Shown: in pieces, positions 1 through 9,075 of the stretch | Layout of the letters: every line of letters starts with the position of its first letter | How positions within the stretch are numbered: position 1 is the stretch's first letter | DNA from: Burkholderia latens | GTDB lineage: Bacteria > Pseudomonadota > Gammaproteobacteria > Burkholderiales > Burkholderiaceae | Direction of reading: 5' to 3' | DNA length: 64,000 bases | Assembly (NCBI RefSeq): GCF_001718795.1 | Contig: NZ_CP013438.1 | Location: 1,550,001 to 1,614,000, forward strand | Notes under the pieces: model-generated | What the model was told of the DNA's origin: nothing | The model's input: only the letters and a program-made list of their open reading frames with translations | Databases searched by the model: none | Translations under genes and position numbers: made by a program

Positions 1-204
1 GATGCGGCCACGCGTCCGGACGCCGATGCGCTCGTGCTGATCGAAGGCAGCGACGCCGCGGCCACGCGCCGCGTCGCCGCAGCAATCGCCGGCCACGGCG
101 ACGTGCGCACGTTCGATCTGCTGTGGCGCGCCGCCGCGCCGCTGCCGGCTGCACGTCGCGACGCCGAAGCGGAAGCCGCGGCCGCGGCAGACCTCCCCGG
201 CTGA
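1..204 (+). CDS. 3' end of an unidentified protein (partial)
   Basis: Frame 1 is open from the left edge to a TGA at 202-204 and gives 67 residues ending ADLPG. Codons are strongly G/C-ending, like the real genes around it, so this is most likely the C-terminus of a gene that begins outside the window. The visible part is an Ala/Arg-rich helical stretch including ALVLIEGSDAAATRR. No family could be assigned from so short a tail. It lies 111 bases upstream of the transporter in the same direction, so the two may be co-transcribed. Confidence 0.6.
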   Translation, partial: DAATRPDADALVLIEGSDAAATRRVAAAIAGHGDVRTFDLLWRAAAPLPAARRDAEAEAAAAADLPG

Positions 205-315
205 ACCGGAACCCGACGCTGCCGCGCGGCCACATCGGCAACGCTGCGCCCGGCGCATGGCGCCGGGCACCCAGCCGCTCAGGCGCCGTCCGTCATCCCG
301 TCATCCCTTCACGAC

Positions 316-1635
316 ATGCCCGATACCATGAGCACTCTCGCCCAGCCCGCCGCCCACGCGCCCCGCCGCGTCCGCAACAGCCGACTCGCGACCGCGAGCA
401 TGATCGGCACGTCGCTCGAGTGGTACGACTTCACGATCTACAACACGCTCGCGGCACTCGTCTTCAACCATCTGTTCTTTCCGTCGGTCGATCCGCTGGC
501 GGGCACGATTCTCGCGTTTTCGACGTATGCGGTCGGCTACGTGTCGCGTCCGCTCGGCGGTTTCGTGTTCGGCAACCTCGGCGATCGCATCGGCCGGCGC
601 GCGGTGCTGATGCTCACGCTCGTGCTGATGGGCGTGACGACCGCGCTGATGGGCGTGTTGCCAACCTATGCGCAGGCCGGCATCCTGAGCCCGATCCTGC
701 TCGTCGCGCTGCGCTTCGTGCAGGGTGTCGCGCTCGGCGGCGAATGGGCCGGCGCGGTCCTGCTGTCGGTCGAGCACGGCGACCAGAAGCGGCGCGGCTT
801 GTCCGCATCATGGACGCAGATCGGCCCGTCGTTCGGCACGCTGCTCGGCACCGGCTGCATCGCGCTCGTGACGCTGTCCACCACGCCCGGCGACTTCCTG
901 TCGTGGGGCTGGCGCGTGCCGTTCGCGGCGAGCGCGCTGCTCGTCGCGTTCGGCTTCTGGGTGCGGCGCGGCGTCGATGAAACGCCGCAGTTCGAGCAGC
1001 TCGCCGAATCGCATGCGACCGCCGACGTGCCCGTCGCCGAAGTGCTGAAGTCCCACTGGCGGCGCCTGCTGATCGCCGGCGGCTCGCGAATCGGCTCCGA
1101 CGTGCTGTACGCGCTGATCGTCGTGTTTACGCTGACCTACGTGACGACCGTGTTGCACCTGTCGCGCCCCGTCGCGCTGACCGCCGTGATGATCGGCACC
1201 GCATGCAACGCGCTCGCCGTGCCGTTCTTCGGCGCGCTGTCGGACCGCCTGGGGCGCCGCCCCGTCTACCTCGGCGGCGCGATCGCGGGAATCGTATGGG
1301 CGTTCGTGTTCTTCGTGCTGCTCGATTCCGCGCGGCCGGCGGCGATCGTCGCAGCGGTTGCGATCGGCCTGGTGATCCATGCGGTAATGTACGGCCCGCA
1401 AGGCGCGTTCGTCACTGAACAGTTTCCGACGCGTGTGCGTTACGCAGGTTCGTCGCTGGCGTACACGCTCGCCGGCATCGTTGGCGGCGGGTTCGCGCCG
1501 CTCGTGATCGCGGCGCTGTTCCGCCAGACCGGAACGACGACGGCCGTGTCGCTGTACGTGACCGCCGCACTCGTCGTGACGTCGATCGCACTGCTCGCAG
1601 CGCGCGAGACCGCGCATCGGCCGCTCGCCGATTGA
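316..1635 (+). CDS. MHS-family MFS transporter (metabolite:H+ symporter)
   Basis: This 439-residue inner-membrane carrier has about 12 hydrophobic segments. The N-terminus GTSLEWYDFTIYNTLAAL is the hallmark of the metabolite:H+ symporter branch (ShiA/KgtP/ProP type) of the major facilitator superfamily. The loop 2-3 motif GNLGDRIGRR and its second-half repeat ALSDRLGRR are both present, as is RFVQGVALGGEWAGA. Such proteins import organic acids or osmolytes with protons, but the substrate cannot be read from the sequence. An ATG 12 bases downstream (MSTLAQP) is an equally good start. The DUF2848 gene follows closely, which suggests that its product acts on the imported compound. Confidence 0.9.
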   Translation: MPDTMSTLAQPAAHAPRRVRNSRLATASMIGTSLEWYDFTIYNTLAALVFNHLFFPSVDPLAGTILAFSTYAVGYVSRPLGGFVFGNLGDRIGRRAVLMLTLVLMGVTTALMGVLPTYAQAGILSPILLVALRFVQGVALGGEWAGAVLLSVEHGDQKRRGLSASWTQIGPSFGTLLGTGCIALVTLSTTPGDFLSWGWRVPFAASALLVAFGFWVRRGVDETPQFEQLAESHATADVPVAEVLKSHWRRLLIAGGSRIGSDVLYALIVVFTLTYVTTVLHLSRPVALTAVMIGTACNALAVPFFGALSDRLGRRPVYLGGAIAGIVWAFVFFVLLDSARPAAIVAAVAIGLVIHAVMYGPQGAFVTEQFPTRVRYAGSSLAYTLAGIVGGGFAPLVIAALFRQTGTTTAVSLYVTAALVVTSIALLAARETAHRPLAD

Positions 1636-1685
1636 GCGTTGCGGCAGCCGCTCCTCATTCATTCGCACTTCAAACGGATACCTGC

Positions 1686-2387
1686 ATGCAAACCCTGTCG
1701 TTCAACGTGATGCTCGTGCACGACGCGCCGGCCGCCGTCGACGTCGACATCGAACGCGTCGTGATCGCCGGCTGGGCCGGTCGCGACCCGGCGGCGATCC
1801 GCGCACACATCGACGAACTCGCGGCGCTCGGTGTCGCGCCGCCATCGACCACACCGTGCTTTTATCGCGTGTCGTCCGCGCTGCTCAGTCAGGCGGCGTC
1901 GATCGGCGTGCTCGGCGCGCGCTCGGGCGGCGAGATCGAATGCGTGTCGATCGACAGCTCGATCGGCACGCTGGTCACGGTCGGCTCCGATCATACGGAT
2001 CGGGAAGTCGAGGCCTACGGCGTCGCTGTATCGAAACAGGTATGCGCGAAGCCGCTCGGCCGCGACGCGTGGCGCCATGCGGATGTCGCCGATCACTGGG
2101 ACGCGCTGGAAATGCGTTCGTGGCTCGTCAAACGCGACGGCGAGCGCATCGCTTACCAGCACGGCGCAGTCAGCGCATTGCTGGCTCCCGAAGCGCTGTG
2201 GCAGCGCTTCGACGACCGGCGCACGATGCCCGCACGCTGCGCGATGTTCGGCGGCACCGTTGCCGTGCACGGCGCGATCGCGACGATGGACGACGGTGAT
2301 GCGTTCGAGATGGAATTGCACGATCCGGTGCTCGGCCGCAGCCTGCGGCACCGGTATGCAGTCGACGTGCTGCCCGTCGTGGCATGA
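1686..2387 (+). CDS. DUF2848 family protein
   Basis: The 233-residue protein looks like the DUF2848 family, soluble cytoplasmic proteins of unknown activity often encoded beside transporters. Recognition rests on the overall pattern: N-terminal FNVMLVHDAP, a central SDHTDREVEAYGVAVSKQVC, and C-terminal GDAFEMELHDPVLGR. The last resembles the end of fumarylacetoacetate-hydrolase-like folds, so a hydrolase or isomerase is conceivable but not shown. The frame is also open from a TTG at 1632 that overlaps the transporter stop. The ATG at 1686 is chosen because the extra 18 residues look non-coding. It is probably in an operon with the upstream transporter. Confidence 0.75.
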   Translation: MQTLSFNVMLVHDAPAAVDVDIERVVIAGWAGRDPAAIRAHIDELAALGVAPPSTTPCFYRVSSALLSQAASIGVLGARSGGEIECVSIDSSIGTLVTVGSDHTDREVEAYGVAVSKQVCAKPLGRDAWRHADVADHWDALEMRSWLVKRDGERIAYQHGAVSALLAPEALWQRFDDRRTMPARCAMFGGTVAVHGAIATMDDGDAFEMELHDPVLGRSLRHRYAVDVLPVVA

Positions 2388-2474
2388 CGCACGCTGGCGC
2401 GCGTCCGGCGATCGGCGGAATGTGGCGCGCCCGCGCCTGCGGCGCATCTCCGCCGTCCGACGCGACGGCCGCCG

Positions 2475-3455
2475 TCACGGCAAGCAGCCGAGCCCGGCCA
2501 GCGTCGTCTCGACCGCCGCGTCGAGCGGCGTCAGCGGCTCGCGCCCCAGCTCCGCCGTCAAGCGCGCGTTGTCCATGCGCTGCGGCTCACGCCACAGATA
2601 GCGCATTTCGAGCATCTCGCGCATCGTCGTGACGAACGGCGCGGCCGCCCACACGAGCCACCACGGAAACCGCCGCACCGCCGGCTGCATCCCGTGCCGC
2701 TGCGCGACGCGGCGCACGGCTTGTGCCATCTGCGTGCCGTCCGCGTCCCAGTGGCCGCCGAAATGGAAACGCGCGAACGGTTCCAGCGTCGCGCGCCGCT
2801 CGACCAGCGCGACCATCGTACGCGCGACGTCCGGCAGGTACGCCCATTGGTGGCCGATGCCCGGCCGCCCCGGCACGCTGATGGCCGCGACGGGCCGCCC
2901 CGCCTTGACCAGCCCCTGCCCGAACCAGTTGTTGCCCGCGTGCGCACCGAAGAAGTCACCGGCCCGCACGATGATCGTCCGCACGCCGAGCGCGGTCGCC
3001 GCCTGCAACCGCCGTTCCATCTCGACACGGATCGCGCCCTTGCGCGTCACCGGATGCTGCGGCGCATCTTCGTGCAGCACCGGAAACGCGTCGGGCCCGA
3101 AGTTGTAGATCGTCCCGGGCAGCACGACAGTCGCCTGTGCGTGCGTCGCCGCCGCGATCGTGTTGTCGAGCATCGGCAGCACCTGCGTCGACCAGTTCCG
3201 GTAGCCGGGCGGGTTCACCGCATGCACGATCACGCTGCAGCCGCGCGCCGCGCGGACCACCGCTTCGCGGTCCAGCGCATCGCCGCGCATCCAGGCGATG
3301 CCGTCGCGCTCGACCGCGTCGGCGTCGAGCCCGCGTTTGAGTGCGCGAACCTGCCAACCGGCGTCGCGCAATTGACGCGCGACCTCGCCGCCAATGCCTC
3401 CGCTCGCGCCAAGCACGAGTGCCTGTCGTTGCGTCCCGTCTGCGTTCGCCGTCAT
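2475..3455 (-). CDS. NAD(P)-dependent epimerase/dehydratase (atypical SDR)
   Basis: The 326-residue protein has an N-terminal Rossmann motif LVLGASGGIGGEVARQL and an extended-SDR body with GTIYNFGPDAF where the active-site Tyr region lies. It is similar to NAD-dependent epimerase/dehydratase and NmrA-like proteins, and the substrate is unknown. The start at 3455 (MTANADG) is favoured because a clear GGAGG lies 7 bases upstream. The frame is open to 3488 but that extension has no ribosome site. It is transcribed divergently from the LysR gene at 3555, so that regulator very likely controls it. Confidence 0.85.
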   Translation of the reverse strand: MTANADGTQRQALVLGASGGIGGEVARQLRDAGWQVRALKRGLDADAVERDGIAWMRGDALDREAVVRAARGCSVIVHAVNPPGYRNWSTQVLPMLDNTIAAATHAQATVVLPGTIYNFGPDAFPVLHEDAPQHPVTRKGAIRVEMERRLQAATALGVRTIIVRAGDFFGAHAGNNWFGQGLVKAGRPVAAISVPGRPGIGHQWAYLPDVARTMVALVERRATLEPFARFHFGGHWDADGTQMAQAVRRVAQRHGMQPAVRRFPWWLVWAAAPFVTTMREMLEMRYLWREPQRMDNARLTAELGREPLTPLDAAVETTLAGLGCLP

Positions 3456-3513
3456 TGCAATCCTCCGTGAATGGACCGTTGTCAGCACGCATTCTGGCAG
3501 TTTGCGCCCTACT

Positions 3514-3556
3514 CATAAATTGCCGAACATAGTCGATCTGCTATACATTTATGTAT
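3514..3556. promoter_or_regulatory. Inverted repeats in the epimerase/LysR intergenic region
   Basis: Two symmetric elements sit in the 99-base divergent gap. CATAAAT (3514-3520) pairs with ATTTATG (3547-3553), and the compact palindrome ATACATTTATGTAT occupies 3543-3556, overlapping the LysR start codon. LysR regulators usually bind such sites between themselves and a divergent target. The position over the start codon would suit autorepression. The symmetry is visible; regulator binding is inferred. Confidence 0.4.
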
Positions 3557-4454
3557 GACCATCGATCTGAGCTGGGAACGCTACCGCACCTTTCTGGCCG
3601 TACTCACAGAAGGCTCGCTGTCGGGCGCCGCGCGCGCGCTCGGCATTACGCAGCCGACCGCCGGGCGCCACGTCGCGGCGCTCGAAGCCGCGTTCGGGCA
3701 GACACTGTTCACCCGGTCGCCGTCGGGACTGCTGCCGACCGAGGCGGCGCTTGCGCTGCGCGGCCATGCGGAGGCGCTGCGCAGCGCGGCCGCCGCGTTC
3801 GAGCGCGCGGCCGCGAGCCATGGCGCAGGCGTGCGCGGCACGGTGCGGATTTCGGCGAGCGACGTGATCGCAGTCGAGGTGCTGCCGCCGATACTCGCGC
3901 AGCTGCGGCGCGACCATCCCGGGGTCGTAATCGAGCTGGTCGCGACCGACCGCGTTCAGGACGTGCTCAATCGCGAAGCCGACATCGCGGTGCGGATGGC
4001 GTCGCCGGCGCAGGAAGCGCTCATCGCGCGACGCGTCGGCGCAATCGACGTCGGGCTGCATGCGCGCGACGACTATCTCGCGCGCACCGGCACGCCTGCA
4101 ACGCTCGACGAACTCGCGCATCACGCGCTAATCGGTTTCGATACGGTGACGCCGTTCATCCGTTCAGCCGCGCGCGGGATGCCGTTCTGGAAGCGCGATG
4201 CGTTCGCGTTGCGCACCGACAGCAATCTCGCGCATCTCGCGATGATTCGCGCGGGCTACGGAATCGGCTTCTGCCAGAACCGGCTCGCGCAACGCGATGC
4301 GCGGCTCGTGCGCGTGCTGCCGGACGAACTGGCGATGGCACTGGAAACCTGGATCGTCATGCACGAGGATTTGCGCACGAGCCCGCGTTGCCGGGCCGTG
4401 TTCGATGCGCTGGCGAACGGGCTGCGCGCGTATGCAGAAGGGACCGCCGAGTAG
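3555..4454 (+). CDS. LysR-family transcriptional regulator
   Basis: The 299-residue protein has the standard LysR layout. The winged HTH spans about residues 6-65 (RYRTFLAVLTEGSLSGAARA, then GITQPTAGRHVAALEAAFG), followed by an effector-binding domain starting near GTVRISASDVIAVEVLP. The usual Ser of the recognition helix is replaced by Thr-Ala (QPTAGRH), a known minor variant. It is divergent from the NAD-dependent epimerase at 2475-3455, its most likely target. The inducer is unknown. Confidence 0.92.
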   Translation: MTIDLSWERYRTFLAVLTEGSLSGAARALGITQPTAGRHVAALEAAFGQTLFTRSPSGLLPTEAALALRGHAEALRSAAAAFERAAASHGAGVRGTVRISASDVIAVEVLPPILAQLRRDHPGVVIELVATDRVQDVLNREADIAVRMASPAQEALIARRVGAIDVGLHARDDYLARTGTPATLDELAHHALIGFDTVTPFIRSAARGMPFWKRDAFALRTDSNLAHLAMIRAGYGIGFCQNRLAQRDARLVRVLPDELAMALETWIVMHEDLRTSPRCRAVFDALANGLRAYAEGTAE

Positions 4455-4479
4455 GCCGCTCGCTACACCGCTTGCGTCG

Positions 4480-4820
4480 ATTGCCGCGGCGCGCTGTTCG
4501 CAGCGCTTGCCGGCGAACGGGATGTCGGCGATGCGGCGCCACGGATTGTCGGGCTGATCGTGGCAATGCAGGGCGTCTTCCGGCGCGTCGGCCCAGTCGA
4601 CCATCGCCTCCTCATACTCGCCGATCGCGCGATTTTCCTGGCCGAGCGCGGAACTCGCATGCGGCGACTGCGGCGCGTCGGCCAGCGAGCTGGCCCGCGT
4701 TGTGCCGGTCATGGGCGAGCACGCGCGGGAAGTGGATCAGCGAGCGCGCGTCGGCCACCGGTCGAGCGCGTATTGCAGCCGCTCGGCCATCCGGCGCTTC
4801 CGTTCGTCGTTCATGCGCAT
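4480..4820 (-). pseudogene. Degraded small gene with an in-frame stop
   Basis: Between the two LysR genes the minus strand reads MRMNDERKRRMAERLQYAL from 4820. It meets a TGA at 4737-4739, then resumes in the same frame with coding-like codon use (for example NPWRRIADIPFAGKRCEQR) until it decays near 4480, with no stop before the neighbouring LysR gene. The pattern suggests a small gene broken by a stop and lacking a natural 3' end. The family is not recognised. It is also possible that only the 27-codon piece is real, or that nothing here is expressed. Confidence 0.35.
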
Positions 4821-4867
4821 CGTCCCCCGCCGGTTCCCCGGCAACGTGCCGAGCGCTCGGTACGATT

Positions 4868-5752
4868 TCACATCAGCAGCTGCCGCGACAACACCTCGCG
4901 CGCCTGCGTGACCGTATCGCGCTCGCCCGGCATCGGCGGTGTCAGCGAAAACACCGCGTCGGGCAGCGCCGGCAACCGGTACTTCGCGCCGAGCCGCACG
5001 AGACCGTCGCCGATCGCCGACGCGCACAAACACCCGACGCCGAGCCCCGCCGCCAGCATCGACTGGAGCCCCGCGACACCCGACGCGCTGTGCACCAGCA
5101 CGTACGGCGCATGCTGTTCGTCGAGCGAGCGCACCGCGATCTGATGCATCATGCAGTCGTCCGGCAACAGCACGAGCGGCAACGGCTCGGGCAACTGCTC
5201 GGCGATCGCCGGCGACGCGACCCACGACAGCGGCTCGCGCCGCAGCACCCAGCGCGTATCGGCCGACGCAGGCCGGAACGGGCCGCTCGACAGATTCATC
5301 ACGACGCCGAGATCGATCTGCCCGCGCGCATGCGCAATCTCGATGTCCGCGCTCTTCATCGCGCTCACGTGCAGGCTCAGTTGCGGGTAGCACTCGCGCA
5401 GCCGCGCAAGGAGGCCCGCGACCTCGTGCGTGCGGTAGTAGTCGGTGATCGCGACGCGCAACTCGCCCTTGATCGCCTGGCCGCGCAATTCGTCGAACGC
5501 GGCCTCGTTCAGGGCCACGATGCGCCGTGCATGTTGCAACAGCCGCGCGCCGGCCGGCGTCGGTTCCACGCCGCGCTTGCTGCGCACGAACAGCGGCACG
5601 CCGGCCCGCGACTCGAGCTTGCGCACCTGCTCGCTGACGGTCGACTGTGACAAATGCAGCCGCGGCGCGGCTGCCGTCAGGCTGCCGGCATCCGCCACTG
5701 CCGCGAATGTGCGTAATTGATCCAGGTCGAAACCGCGCACAGCGCCCTCCAT
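4868..5752 (-). CDS. LysR-family transcriptional regulator
   Basis: The 294-residue regulator has an N-terminal HTH (FDLDQLRTFAAVADAGSLTA, then LHLSQSTVSEQVRKLESRAG) and a C-terminal substrate-binding domain starting near GELRVAITDYYRT. It is divergent from the MFS exporter gene at 5910 with 157 bases between them, the classical layout of a LysR regulator and its target. The product resembles regulators of small drug or metabolite exporters, but no specific ligand can be named. Confidence 0.92.
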   Translation of the reverse strand: MEGAVRGFDLDQLRTFAAVADAGSLTAAAPRLHLSQSTVSEQVRKLESRAGVPLFVRSKRGVEPTPAGARLLQHARRIVALNEAAFDELRGQAIKGELRVAITDYYRTHEVAGLLARLRECYPQLSLHVSAMKSADIEIAHARGQIDLGVVMNLSSGPFRPASADTRWVLRREPLSWVASPAIAEQLPEPLPLVLLPDDCMMHQIAVRSLDEQHAPYVLVHSASGVAGLQSMLAAGLGVGCLCASAIGDGLVRLGAKYRLPALPDAVFSLTPPMPGERDTVTQAREVLSRQLLM

Positions 5753-5796
5753 CCATCGAATAACCCGATGGATGCTACCACCAATTCCCGCTTTTC

Positions 5797-5814
5797 CGAA
5801 TCATCGGCAATTCG
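5797..5814. promoter_or_regulatory. Candidate LysR operator
   Basis: CGAATCATCGGCAATTCG lies between the divergent LysR gene and the exporter gene. CGAAT and ATTCG form an inverted repeat with an 8-base spacer, similar in size to LysR recognition sites. Binding is inferred from position and symmetry only. Confidence 0.35.
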
Positions 5815-5909
5815 CACAATATCGGTTCAACCGTCGCCCGGACGCGGTCACGGCCTGATCCGGGAAGCGTCTCGTACATTGCGGCCCTCAATTTTTCGGA
5901 TCTTCGCTC

Positions 5910-7370
5910 ATGACCGACAACACTCTCGCCCATTGCGCGGCATCCGGCGCGGCTGCCGCGGCGCCGCCGCGCAGCCATCACGGCTGGGCGCTCGTGGTCC
6001 TGCTGGTCGGCGCCATTCTGCCGCCGCTCGACTACTTCATCGTGAATCTCGCGCTGCCGGCCATTCGCGACGGCATCGGCGCGCGGCCGGCCGAGCTGCA
6101 GCTCGTCGTGTCGGCCTATGCATGCGCGAACGCGGTCGTGCAGATAACCGGCGGGCGCCTCGGCGATCTGTACGGCCGCAAGCGGATGTTCATGGTCGGG
6201 ATGGCCGGCTTCGTCGTCGCGTCCGCGCTGTGCGGGCTCGCCGGCAGCGGCGCGGTGCTGGTCCGCGGTCGCGTACTGCAAGGCGTGTTTGCGGCGATCC
6301 TCGCACCGCAGGTGCTGGCGACGATCCGCAGCGTATTCAGCCCGCACGAGCAGGTGCGCGTGATGGGCTTCTACGGCTTCGTGTTCGGGCTCGCGGCCGT
6401 GATCGGTCAGCTCGGCGGGGGCGCGCTGATCAGCCTCCATCCGTTCGGGCTGGGGTGGCGTGCGATTTTCCTGGTCAACGTGCCGATCGGCATTCTTGCG
6501 CTGCTCGGCAGCTGGCGCTTCATCCCGGAGAGCAGGCCACCGCGCGGCCAGCGCATCGACGTGCCGGGCACCGTGCTGTTGTCGCTGTTCCTGCTGATGC
6601 TCGTCTACCCGCTCACGCACGGACGCGAGGCCGGCTGGCCGCTATGGATGGTCGCGTGTCTCGTCGGCGCGTTGCCGGTGCTCGGCGCGCTGCTGGCAGT
6701 CGAAGCGCGCAGGCTCGCAGGCGGCCGCGATCCGCTGCTCGACGTGCGGCTGCTGCGCAACCCGGTCGTCGCGCTCGGGCTCGCGCTCGCGTTCCTGTTC
6801 TACATGCTGAGTGCGTTCTTCCTGAGCTACGGGATCTACCTGCAGGGCTGCCTGCACTGGTCGCCGCTTGCGTCAGGGCTCGCGATTCTGCCGCTCGGCG
6901 TCGGCTTCCTCGCGAGCCCGCTGCTGATGCCGCGCCTCGTCGGCCGCTTCGGCGGCCATCGCGTGCTCACGCTCGGCTTCGCGCTGCTCGCGGCCGGCGT
7001 CGCGACCGCCGCCGCGCTCGCAGGCGCACACGCGCCCGGCGTGGGCTTTTATGCGGGCATCGCGGCGATCGGCGTCGGACAGGGTCTCGTGCTGCCGTCG
7101 GTCGTACGGATCGTGCTCGCCGAAGTCGATGCGGCGCGCGCCGGCGTCGCGTCCGGCATGGTTACCGCGATGCTGCAGATCGGCGCGGCAGTCGGCGCGG
7201 CGACGCTCGGTGGATTGTTTTTTGCGCGGCTCGGCGCGCAGCCCGGTGCGCTGGATTACGTGCACGGGTTCAGGACGACGATGGGCGCGCTGACGGTGGT
7301 GTTGCTCGCATGCGTCGCGTTGTCGGCCGCGTTAGGGCCGTTGCACGGGCGGATGCGGGCCGGCGCGTGA
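5910..7370 (+). CDS. MFS transporter, DHA2 (EmrB/QacA-like), 14 TM
   Basis: The 486-residue inner-membrane protein has about 14 hydrophobic segments, the number expected of the DHA2 drug:H+ antiporters. Visible motifs are PPLDYFIVNLALPAI in TM1 (the D near the start of the family's motif D1), GGRLGDLYGRKRMFM in loop 2-3 (motif A) and VLQGVFAAILAPQVLATI around TM4-5. The role is proton-driven export of a hydrophobic compound or drug; the substrate is unknown. A LysR gene diverges from it and a possible operator lies in the gap. No membrane-fusion partner (EmrA type) is encoded next to it. Confidence 0.9.
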   Translation: MTDNTLAHCAASGAAAAAPPRSHHGWALVVLLVGAILPPLDYFIVNLALPAIRDGIGARPAELQLVVSAYACANAVVQITGGRLGDLYGRKRMFMVGMAGFVVASALCGLAGSGAVLVRGRVLQGVFAAILAPQVLATIRSVFSPHEQVRVMGFYGFVFGLAAVIGQLGGGALISLHPFGLGWRAIFLVNVPIGILALLGSWRFIPESRPPRGQRIDVPGTVLLSLFLLMLVYPLTHGREAGWPLWMVACLVGALPVLGALLAVEARRLAGGRDPLLDVRLLRNPVVALGLALAFLFYMLSAFFLSYGIYLQGCLHWSPLASGLAILPLGVGFLASPLLMPRLVGRFGGHRVLTLGFALLAAGVATAAALAGAHAPGVGFYAGIAAIGVGQGLVLPSVVRIVLAEVDAARAGVASGMVTAMLQIGAAVGAATLGGLFFARLGAQPGALDYVHGFRTTMGALTVVLLACVALSAALGPLHGRMRAGA

Positions 7371-7449
7371 CGCCGCACGGCCGGGCGCGCACGCACGGCC
7401 GCCAAACCGAAGCGGCACATGCGAGCCGCTCGCCGGAATCCGGTTCATT

Positions 7450-7665
7450 TCAACGGTGATCCTTGCGCTGCGCGTGCCGCGCTTCCCACTCGGCCAGCTC
7501 GACGCGATAGCGCGCCAGCGCTTCATCGTACAAGTCGAACACGCAAGGCGAGCAGCCGCTGTTGCAGCAGTCTTCCAGTTCGGGTTGTACGGGCGGGGTC
7601 GGACGCGGATCGTCGGCGAGCGGAGGAGCGTCCGCGGGGGCAGGCTTGGTCACGGCTTCGGTCAC
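7450..7665 (-). CDS. Oxidoreductase-like Cys-motif small protein
   Basis: The 71-residue protein has a Pro-rich N-terminal half and the motif CCNSGCSPCVFDLYDEALARY, the signature of the oxidoreductase-like N-terminal domain family (Pfam Oxidored-like; eukaryotic OXLD1 shares it). The four Cys could bind metal or be redox-active. The biochemical role is unknown. It is a single gene convergent with the exporter and is followed by no obvious terminator. Confidence 0.8.
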   Translation of the reverse strand: MTEAVTKPAPADAPPLADDPRPTPPVQPELEDCCNSGCSPCVFDLYDEALARYRVELAEWEARHAQRKDHR

Positions 7666-7676
7666 AGAATGTCGAA

Positions 7677-7995
7677 TGCCAAGTATACGGTGGCTCGAGC
7701 GCGACCGACACGTCGTCGGTCACGGCGACATCCAGGCGCAGGCGCGGCAGACGCTAGCCGACATTCAGAACGTACGCGCTGCGCTCGGCGCACACGTGCA
7801 GGACGTGAGGTCGCTCTTTCAATATCGGACCGACATCGACACGTTCATGCAGCCGGCGACATTCGCACCGCGTTCTTCGCCGAGTCGTGTCCCGTGACGA
7901 CGGAGGTGCACATCGAACAGCCGTACCGTCCCGATCTGCCGAACGACTTCGCGGCGATCGTGGAAATTCCATCGGCGCGGTTGCGGAAGGCTGCG
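7677..7995 (+). pseudogene. Frameshifted RidA/YjgF-family relic
   Basis: Two overlapping plus-strand frames each hold part of a RidA-type enamine/imine deaminase. The first (from 7680) gives GHGDIQAQARQTLADIQNV and then HVQDVRSLFQYRTDIDTF. The second, entered near 7845-7860, gives AGDIRTAFFAESCPVTTEVH and a decayed C-terminus ending near AIVEIPSARL. In intact RidA proteins these parts are continuous (the GxIxxQTRQTLxNI block, the TxDMxxF block, then the FGxxxPARTTVxV block). A one-base shift therefore separates them. The N-terminus is also poor, so the gene is most likely dead. Confidence 0.6.
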
Positions 7996-8026
7996 CGACG
8001 AACATGGCCGGACAGCAAGCCCTTCG

Positions 8027-8740
8027 TTACCCGACGCGCCCGCTCACCGGAATCGACGCACCGGTGATCGCCTGTGCGTCGGCCGACAGCAGGAAGCCGA
8101 TCGTCGCCGCGAGCTGTTCGGGCCGCACCCAGCGCGAGAAGTCCGCATCGGGCATGTCCTTGCGGTTGGGCGGTGTGTCGATGATGCTCGGCAGCAGCGC
8201 GTTCACGGTCACGCCCCGGTCGAGCAATTCCGCCGCAAGCGACTCGGTGAGCCGCGCGACACCGGCCTTCGCGGCCGCATACGCGCCCATCCCCGCCCCG
8301 GCCTTGAATGCCGCGCCCGCGCCGATGTTGACGATCCGGCCGGCCGGGCTCGCGACCAGATACGGCAGCGCGGCCTTCGACGCGTTCAGTGCCGTCTTCA
8401 CGTTCAGCTCGTACATGCGGTCCCACGTCGCCGCGTCGCCGTCGGCAACCGTCTGCCACACGAAAGCGCCGGCGATGTTCAGCAGCGCATCGACCCCGCC
8501 GAATTCGCGATTCACCGCGTCGAGCGCGCGCACGGCCGCCTGCGGATCGACCAGATCGATGCCGCCGATGCGCAGCGCATCGGCCGGCACGCCGGGTAGT
8601 GCGTGCGCGTCCGGTGCCGCGCCGCGGCCGATCAGCGCGACGCGGGCGCCGCGCGCGCCGAGCCACGCGGCCGTCGCGATGCCGAGATGGCCGAATCCGC
8701 CGGTGATCGCAACGGTCTTGCCTTTCAGGTCATGTTCCAT
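8027..8740 (-). CDS. Short-chain dehydrogenase/reductase (SDR)
   Basis: The 237-residue classical SDR has the nucleotide motif TGGFGHLG near residue 13, NIAGAF in place of NNAG, and the catalytic YxxxK in GAYAAAKAGV. The end SGASIPVSG-like (ITGASIPVSGRVG) is the usual SDR C-terminus. The start at 8740 is set by GGAGAG 8 bases upstream. The frame is open much further upstream (to 9046), but that part has no coding character. The substrate is unknown. It is monocistronic and convergent with the RidA relic. Confidence 0.88.
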   Translation of the reverse strand: MEHDLKGKTVAITGGFGHLGIATAAWLGARGARVALIGRGAAPDAHALPGVPADALRIGGIDLVDPQAAVRALDAVNREFGGVDALLNIAGAFVWQTVADGDAATWDRMYELNVKTALNASKAALPYLVASPAGRIVNIGAGAAFKAGAGMGAYAAAKAGVARLTESLAAELLDRGVTVNALLPSIIDTPPNRKDMPDADFSRWVRPEQLAATIGFLLSADAQAITGASIPVSGRVG

Positions 8741-9075
8741 CGATATGCTCTCCTGGGTCGAGTGGGCACCGGATGATACTGGGTTCGGACGCGGTGCGGC
8801 CGCGACACGGGCAGACCCGGCGGGCATGTCGACATGCGTAGCGCCGTTCATGCATCCGTGCGAACCGCGGCGCCCGAGCGGGCAACGACGAATCCGCACA
8901 GCCGATGCGCCGATACCGCCGGCGAACCCGTGCCCGCCCGCACGCGGGCGGCCGCGCGGGCATAATGCACGAGCCCGCTCCGCTGCGCGGCGCAATGGCC
9001 ACCGCGATGTCGACGGTCTGTCGCACGCGCTGCGCACGCGGCACATCGGACCACGAACCTCAACCCGTCCATTCC
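8741..9075. other. Intergenic region, nothing recognised
   Basis: 335 bases lie between the divergent SDR and DapB-like genes. Long open frames cross it on both strands, but their composition is that of shadow frames (Arg/Ala/Gly rich). Promoters for both genes must lie here, but no convincing -35/-10 pair or operator could be picked. Confidence 0.5.

Noticed and set aside
123..980. Long Arg/Ala-rich plus-strand frame over the first transporter
   Set aside because: It is a shadow frame of the MHS transporter; its composition is not protein-like and the transporter frame has clear family motifs.
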